Shown here one piece after another: positions 22,224-25,997 of a stretch of DNA of 25,997 nt. Under the pieces are notes generated by a model. The model did not search any database and was not told the origin of the DNA. It worked only from the letters and a program-made list of their open reading frames with translations. The stretch is from JANXQG01 sp037147235. GTDB lineage: Bacteria > Planctomycetota > Planctomycetia > Pirellulales > Thermoguttaceae. The stretch spans positions 1-25,997 of the forward strand of contig JBAWVO010000061.1 of the NCBI GenBank assembly GCA_037147235.1, read 5' to 3'. A program made the translations under genes and the position numbers. Numbering within the stretch: position 1 is the stretch's first letter; the number at the start of each line of letters is the position of its first letter.

Positions 22224-24083
22224 ATGTCGGATCGGCTCCTTCCCTACTACCAGGGCGAACTCAGTTATCTGCGCCGCTTTCTGGACGACTTCATGGCCGT
22301 TCAGCCGGATGCCGCGGCTCGGCTGGGAATTCGCCGCGGCAGCATTGAAGATCCCCATGCCGCCCGGCTGGTTGAAGCGTTCGCCTATCTCACGGCGCGC
22401 ATCCGTGCGAAGCTTGACGATGAGTTCCCCGAGCTGACCGACTCCTTTCTGAATGCCCTTTATCCCCACTACCTCGCCCCCATACCGGCTGCGGCAGTTA
22501 TTCAGTTGGTCCTCGACCGCAGTCAGGGCGAATTGACGACGGGTTATAAGGTCGGCAAGGGCACCGGAGTGGAGATTTCCGATCCCGGGCGGATTGCGTG
22601 CCGTTTCCGCACATGTTACGACACGGTGGTCTGGCCCATCGAAATCGTAAGTTGCCAGTTGCAACGCAGGCCGTTTGCTGCGCCGAACGTGGAGCGCGCT
22701 CGCGACGCACTGACCGTGCTGGACGTCTGCATTCGCTGCGTTTCCGCCGACGTGACCTTCGGGAATTTTGCCGCAATGGAATCGTTGCGGTTCTTTCTCT
22801 CCGGCGAAAACCATCACGCAATGCCTCTTTATGAGATCTTGTTGAACCGCTGCACACAGATCGCCATCGCCACATCGCCGGGCGACGGTGCGGCATGTAC
22901 CTTGTCGCCCGAACAACTTCGGCCGGTCGGCTTTCATCCCTCCGAGAGCCTGCTGCCGTACGATGCGCGGTCGTTTCCCGGTTATGGGCTGCTGACCGAC
23001 TACTTTGTCTTTCCCAGTAAGTTCCTCTTTCTCGATCTTTATGGGATCACTCAGTACCCGGCTGCGGCCACCGCGCGAAAATTGCATATTTACTTCTTTC
23101 TCGACCGCGCTGCCCCTGAATTGGAACCGCACATCACAGTCGATACACTGCGTCTGGGTTGTACTCCGGTCGTGAACCTTTTTTCCAAGCGGGCGGAGCC
23201 TATCAAGGTGACCCAGCGCGTGACGGAGTATCCCATCATTCCCGACGCCCGGATGCCCGACGAGATCGAGGTCTTCTCGGTCGATCGGGTCATGACGACC
23301 GGTTCCGGCGGCGACGACAAAGAATTCGTGCCGCTTTACTCATGCCCCCAGGAGACCAATTCCAGCCGGCGGCCTACTTACTGGGAGAGCCATCGCCGGG
23401 CGAGGCTGGATCGTCTTGGGCGGCCGTCGTCGGAGACCGAGGTCTTCTTGTCGCTGATCGACCTGGAGTTTCGGCCTACGGACACGGCGGATAGCACGCT
23501 GGTAGTGGAAACGACTTGTTTCAATCGTGATTATCCCAGTGAAATCAGCCGGCCGCGGACGCGATTGCTGGAGGGGGCACCGATTCGCGAGGATATCGCT
23601 TGTCTGGTGGGGCCGACGGTCACTTGCCGGCCAAACCCACGGCAACGCGGCGCGTGGGCTTTGATTTCGCATCTCTTGGTGGGTCACTTGTCGATCGGCG
23701 ACTCGCTCAACGCGGCCTTCCAGGCAGACGACCGCGGTGCCGAGGCACTCCGCCGCATCCTCGAATTGTATGATTTCCGCGACGATCCGGCAGCCCAGAA
23801 ACGGATTGCCGGTGTGGCTGCGGTCAAGAGCCAACCCGTTGTACGACGCCTGCCGATTGCCCCCTCCGGATTCGCCCGTGGAATCGGCATCACGGTCGAT
23901 TTCGACGAAGAGCAATTCCGTGATCCAGGCCAGGGGCTTTACCTCTTCGCCAGCGTCTTGGAATCGTTTTTCAGCATGTACTGTTCCATGAACTCGTTCA
24001 GTATGATGACTGCCCGGATCAAGCAAGGAGAAAGGATCCTGAAGCAATGGCCTCCGAACGCCGGCCAAAGGTATCTGCTGTAA
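22224..24083 (+). CDS. tssF: T6SS baseplate protein TssF (ImpG)
   Basis: TssF, two copies with one TssG, forms the core of each type VI baseplate wedge. The start is ATG 22224 with AAGAAGG upstream, giving 619 residues; an ATG at 22179 lies ahead of the hairpin and adds non-family sequence. The N-terminus is diagnostic: YYQGELSYLRRFL (8-20), DPHAARLVEAFAYLTARI (43-60), KLDDEFPELTDSFLNALYPHYL (63-84). Later come the LP-Y-RSFPGY-type middle and the LFASVLESFFSMYCSMNSF helix, usual near the end. The frame overlaps the start of tssG by 37 bases, showing translational coupling. Confidence 0.95.
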   Translation: MSDRLLPYYQGELSYLRRFLDDFMAVQPDAAARLGIRRGSIEDPHAARLVEAFAYLTARIRAKLDDEFPELTDSFLNALYPHYLAPIPAAAVIQLVLDRSQGELTTGYKVGKGTGVEISDPGRIACRFRTCYDTVVWPIEIVSCQLQRRPFAAPNVERARDALTVLDVCIRCVSADVTFGNFAAMESLRFFLSGENHHAMPLYEILLNRCTQIAIATSPGDGAACTLSPEQLRPVGFHPSESLLPYDARSFPGYGLLTDYFVFPSKFLFLDLYGITQYPAAATARKLHIYFFLDRAAPELEPHITVDTLRLGCTPVVNLFSKRAEPIKVTQRVTEYPIIPDARMPDEIEVFSVDRVMTTGSGGDDKEFVPLYSCPQETNSSRRPTYWESHRRARLDRLGRPSSETEVFLSLIDLEFRPTDTADSTLVVETTCFNRDYPSEISRPRTRLLEGAPIREDIACLVGPTVTCRPNPRQRGAWALISHLLVGHLSIGDSLNAAFQADDRGAEALRRILELYDFRDDPAAQKRIAGVAAVKSQPVVRRLPIAPSGFARGIGITVDFDEEQFRDPGQGLYLFASVLESFFSMYCSMNSFSMMTARIKQGERILKQWPPNAGQRYLL

Positions 24084-25174
24084 TCGAGCAGCTTTTTGCC
24101 GACCCGAAACGATTCGATTTTTTTCAAGCGGTCCGCTTGTTGGAGCGGCACGCCCAGCAGTCGGACTCGACCCTGGGCGAGTGTTGCCAGCCCGTGGGCC
24201 GAAGTGCCGCGCCCAAACAGGAACTGGTCCGCTTCCGCGTTCGGCAATCGCTGGAGTTCCCCGTCTCGGAGATCCAATCGATTGCCCGTGGGGCTTCCGC
24301 GGCTTCACAACAAAATCAGGCCGACTCGCAGTCGCCTGCCGTGCAACTGCCCGCCTCACCGCCCGAGATGCTGGTCAACTTCATGGGTCTGACCGGACCG
24401 GCCGGGGTTCTTCCACGGCACTACTCGCAGCTCATTCTCGATCGCCAACGCGACGGTGCCGAGGCACTGGTCGATTTTCTCGACCGATTCAATCACCGTT
24501 TGATTTCCCTCTTCTATCGCGCCTGGGAAAAATACCGCGCGGGCATTCTCGTCGAACAGAACCGTTATGCCGAGTCGCCGACCGACCTCGACTTATTCAG
24601 CTTTGCCATGTTCAGCCTGGTCGGCCAGGGAACGGACGGGCAACGCGGCCGCATGGCAATTAGCGACGACCATTTTGTCTATTACTCGGGTTGTTTTTCA
24701 CAGCGGCCCCCCAATCCGCTCTCCTTGCAAAAGATGCTGCAAGAGTTACTGAAAACGAAAGTCTTCGTCCAGCAGTTGTTTGGCCAGTGGTTGCAGCTTT
24801 CGCCCGACGAGCAGACTCGCATGCCTATGGGCAATGAAGTTCCCACGTCGCGGGTTCAGTTGGGCCGTGGTGCCGTGGCCGGGGAGCGGGTATGGGATCT
24901 GCAAAGCAAGTTTCGCATCCGCCTTGGGCCGATCGATTATGCCCAGTTCTGCCGCATGATGCCGTCGAATGACCGCTTACTTTCGCTTTGCCAGTTTGTC
25001 CGCACCTATGTCGGGCTGGAATTCGATTTTGACGTCCAATTAGTGCTTAGTGGCCCCGAAGCTCCGTGGTGTGCTTTAGACGGCAACGCGCGGCTGGGTT
25101 GGAATACGTGGGTTCGCTCCAACGCCTTTCAGCGCGATGTTGACAATGTCGTATTCTGCTTGCGCCAGGTTTGA
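24047..25174 (+). CDS. tssG: T6SS baseplate protein TssG (ImpH)
   Basis: TssG clamps the two TssF subunits in the baseplate wedge. It has 375 residues, with RFDFFQAVRLLER (22-34), VRFRVRQSLEFPVSEI (61-76), and the core motif VNFMGLTGPAGVLPRHYSQL (110-129). A Q/S-rich insert sits at ~82-104. The late RLGPIDYAQF and WNTWV segments fit the family. ATG 24047 is preceded by AAGGAT about a dozen bases upstream, inside tssF. It is the last T6SS gene visible; no tssH, hcp or vgrG follows before the 112-bp element. Confidence 0.94.
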   Translation: MASERRPKVSAVIEQLFADPKRFDFFQAVRLLERHAQQSDSTLGECCQPVGRSAAPKQELVRFRVRQSLEFPVSEIQSIARGASAASQQNQADSQSPAVQLPASPPEMLVNFMGLTGPAGVLPRHYSQLILDRQRDGAEALVDFLDRFNHRLISLFYRAWEKYRAGILVEQNRYAESPTDLDLFSFAMFSLVGQGTDGQRGRMAISDDHFVYYSGCFSQRPPNPLSLQKMLQELLKTKVFVQQLFGQWLQLSPDEQTRMPMGNEVPTSRVQLGRGAVAGERVWDLQSKFRIRLGPIDYAQFCRMMPSNDRLLSLCQFVRTYVGLEFDFDVQLVLSGPEAPWCALDGNARLGWNTWVRSNAFQRDVDNVVFCLRQV

Positions 25175-25676
25175 TTCCCAACTGGGCTAAAGTCTGCTCC
25201 CACCCCATTCGGTGTACCCGGCTCGTCTGGATGATGAGCAAGATCGTGCAGTATGTTTAGGGGGAGAACAAGGTTCTCGCATTGAAAAACCGATATCATT
25301 CGTGATACACTTTGCTTTAAGGATCGGCGCGTCAATAAGTGTCGCAAGAAAAGTAGCAGGCACACTCCGTGTGCCGTCTGCCCCCGCTCGGCGGATGGGC
25401 AAAACACGACAGTTATTGGTGCGCCGGTCCTAAGCATATCATTTCGGTATAATGAGTCGCATTGGACGAAATCATTTTTCCTATCAGTCGGCACCCTTCG
25501 CGTTTTGAAAAGCGAGTGCAAGCACTCGTGGTTGTTGCAAATGGTTCTTTCCGTGCGAGGCTGTTGTGTTGCAATGCAAAACGAAGGGTTAAGAGGAAGG
25601 AACTTTCTTGGGTGGCATGCGCTTGGCAGCACCGAGTTCGCTTGCATTTTCACGTTTGATTCACGGGACTAACAGA
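25175..25676. other. Gap between tssG and the antitoxin gene
   Basis: 502 bases with no ORF I can support. It contains copy C of the 112-bp element (25320-25431) and, 16 bases beyond it, a TATAAT (25448-25453) without a matching -35 box. Short open frames across the element are by-products of its sequence, since copies A and B give the same peptide. Confidence 0.6.
25320..25431 (+). mobile_element. 112-bp MITE-like element, copy C
   Basis: The copy with the best-matching ends: the first and last 25 bases are inverted repeats with four mismatches. Bases 13-59 of the unit are identical in all three copies and include the inner palindrome. TA flanks are present (25318-25319 and 25431-25432). 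It lies in non-coding DNA between tssG and the toxin-antitoxin remnant. Confidence 0.9.
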
Positions 25677-25910
25677 ATGACTACTCAATCTCAAGAAGTT
25701 CTCCAGAGCGCATTGGCGCTGCCCGAGGCGGAACGTGCAGAGATCGCGGCCTCGCTGATTCGCAGTCTTGATCCAGAGACTGACGAGGACGTAGACGCGG
25801 CTTGGGCCGGTGAAATTCAACGTCGAGTAGAGGCGATTGATCGTGGCGAAGTCCGACTCATCCCCTGGGATGACGTGATGCAAGAATTGCGTGGCCGCGG
25901 ACATGAGTAG
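25677..25910 (+). CDS. Antitoxin-like addiction module component (TIGR02574 type)
   Basis: A small 77-residue protein with the layout of the putative addiction module component family: an N-terminal helix pair EVLQSALALPEAERAEIAASLIRSLD (residues ~6-31), then a charged middle EDVDAAWAGEIQRRVEAIDRGEV, and an end IPWDDVMQEL. In such modules the partner is a RelE/ParE-type toxin encoded just downstream, with overlapping ends. The start ATG 25677 fits family length; the frame is open a little further upstream but without family sequence. The end overlaps the next frame by eight bases, as in real modules. Confidence 0.85.
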   Translation: MTTQSQEVLQSALALPEAERAEIAASLIRSLDPETDEDVDAAWAGEIQRRVEAIDRGEVRLIPWDDVMQELRGRGHE

Positions 25911-25997
25911 GCTTTCGCTGGATCGAATCACAGAAGAGCGAATCGAAATTATTGCGGTTGTGCATGGTCGACAACGGCCAGGGTTTTGGAAAGGTCG
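25903..25997 (+). pseudogene. Probable RelE/ParE toxin remnant with internal deletion, cut by window end
   Basis: A frame starting ATG 25903, overlapping the antitoxin stop, reads MSRLSLD and then at once a sequence like the C-terminal end of RelE/ParE toxins: RITEERIEIIAVVHGRQ, then RPGFWKG. In intact toxins of about 90-100 residues, that ending (strand, then VxHGRR..W) comes after some 60 residues that are missing here. So it looks like an in-frame deletion that joined the first codons to the last. The window ends before a stop codon, so the true end is not visible. It could also be a short real gene. Confidence 0.55.

Noticed and set aside
22083..23132. 349-codon minus-strand ORF opposite tssF
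   Set aside because: Antisense shadow of a well-supported tssF; no family resemblance.
25212..25433. Short ORF over element copy C
   Set aside because: The same peptide is encoded by copy B, so it comes from the repeat sequence and not from a gene; no ribosome site or family match.

Overview
The window looks like chromosomal DNA of a planctomycete, perhaps from the Pirellulales. This is inferred from a DUF1571 secreted protein, a large secreted DUF11-repeat protein, base composition that looks moderately high in G+C, and many short palindromic intergenic repeats. No rRNA, tRNA or CRISPR array was seen.

Left part (1-15485), mostly housekeeping and conserved genes: an Nramp metal transporter fused to a UspA domain (mntH-like); a phosphoglycolate-phosphatase-like HAD hydrolase; a dodecin; a small DUF4160 gene overlapping an unknown ORF; a metallo-beta-lactamase-fold hydrolase (minus strand); a secreted DUF1571 protein; a membrane-anchored alpha/beta hydrolase; biotin synthase bioB; and a 788-residue secreted protein with about four DUF11/CARDB-like repeats. 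Then comes a minus-strand leuC-leuD-CBS operon, diverging from replicative helicase dnaB. A minus-strand conserved-looking protein of unknown function converges on dnaB.

Right part (15862-25174), the main system: a type VI secretion cluster on the plus strand in the order tssA, tssB, tssC, a second tssC-like gene, tagJ, tssE, tssF, tssG. This matches the impA-impH order of the rhizobial imp locus. It supplies the contractile sheath (TssB/TssC plus a paralogue), a sheath-associated factor (TagJ), the cap/assembly factor (TssA) and the baseplate wedge parts (TssE/F/G). ClpV, Hcp, VgrG, TssK and the membrane complex TssJLM are not in the window.

Right edge: an orphan-looking antitoxin of the TIGR02574 addiction-module type is followed by what reads as an internally deleted RelE/ParE toxin, running off the end.

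Across both parts lies a 112-bp element with about 25-bp imperfect terminal inverted repeats, present three times (6701-6812, 21543-21654, 25320-25431). It is MITE-like, and two copies lie exactly on the stop codon of the upstream gene. One copy splits the T6SS cluster between tagJ and tssE. Another abuts a probable leaderless promoter of bioB. A second inverted-repeat family beginning GTAGGGTGGG occurs twice, and several single hairpins fill other gaps.
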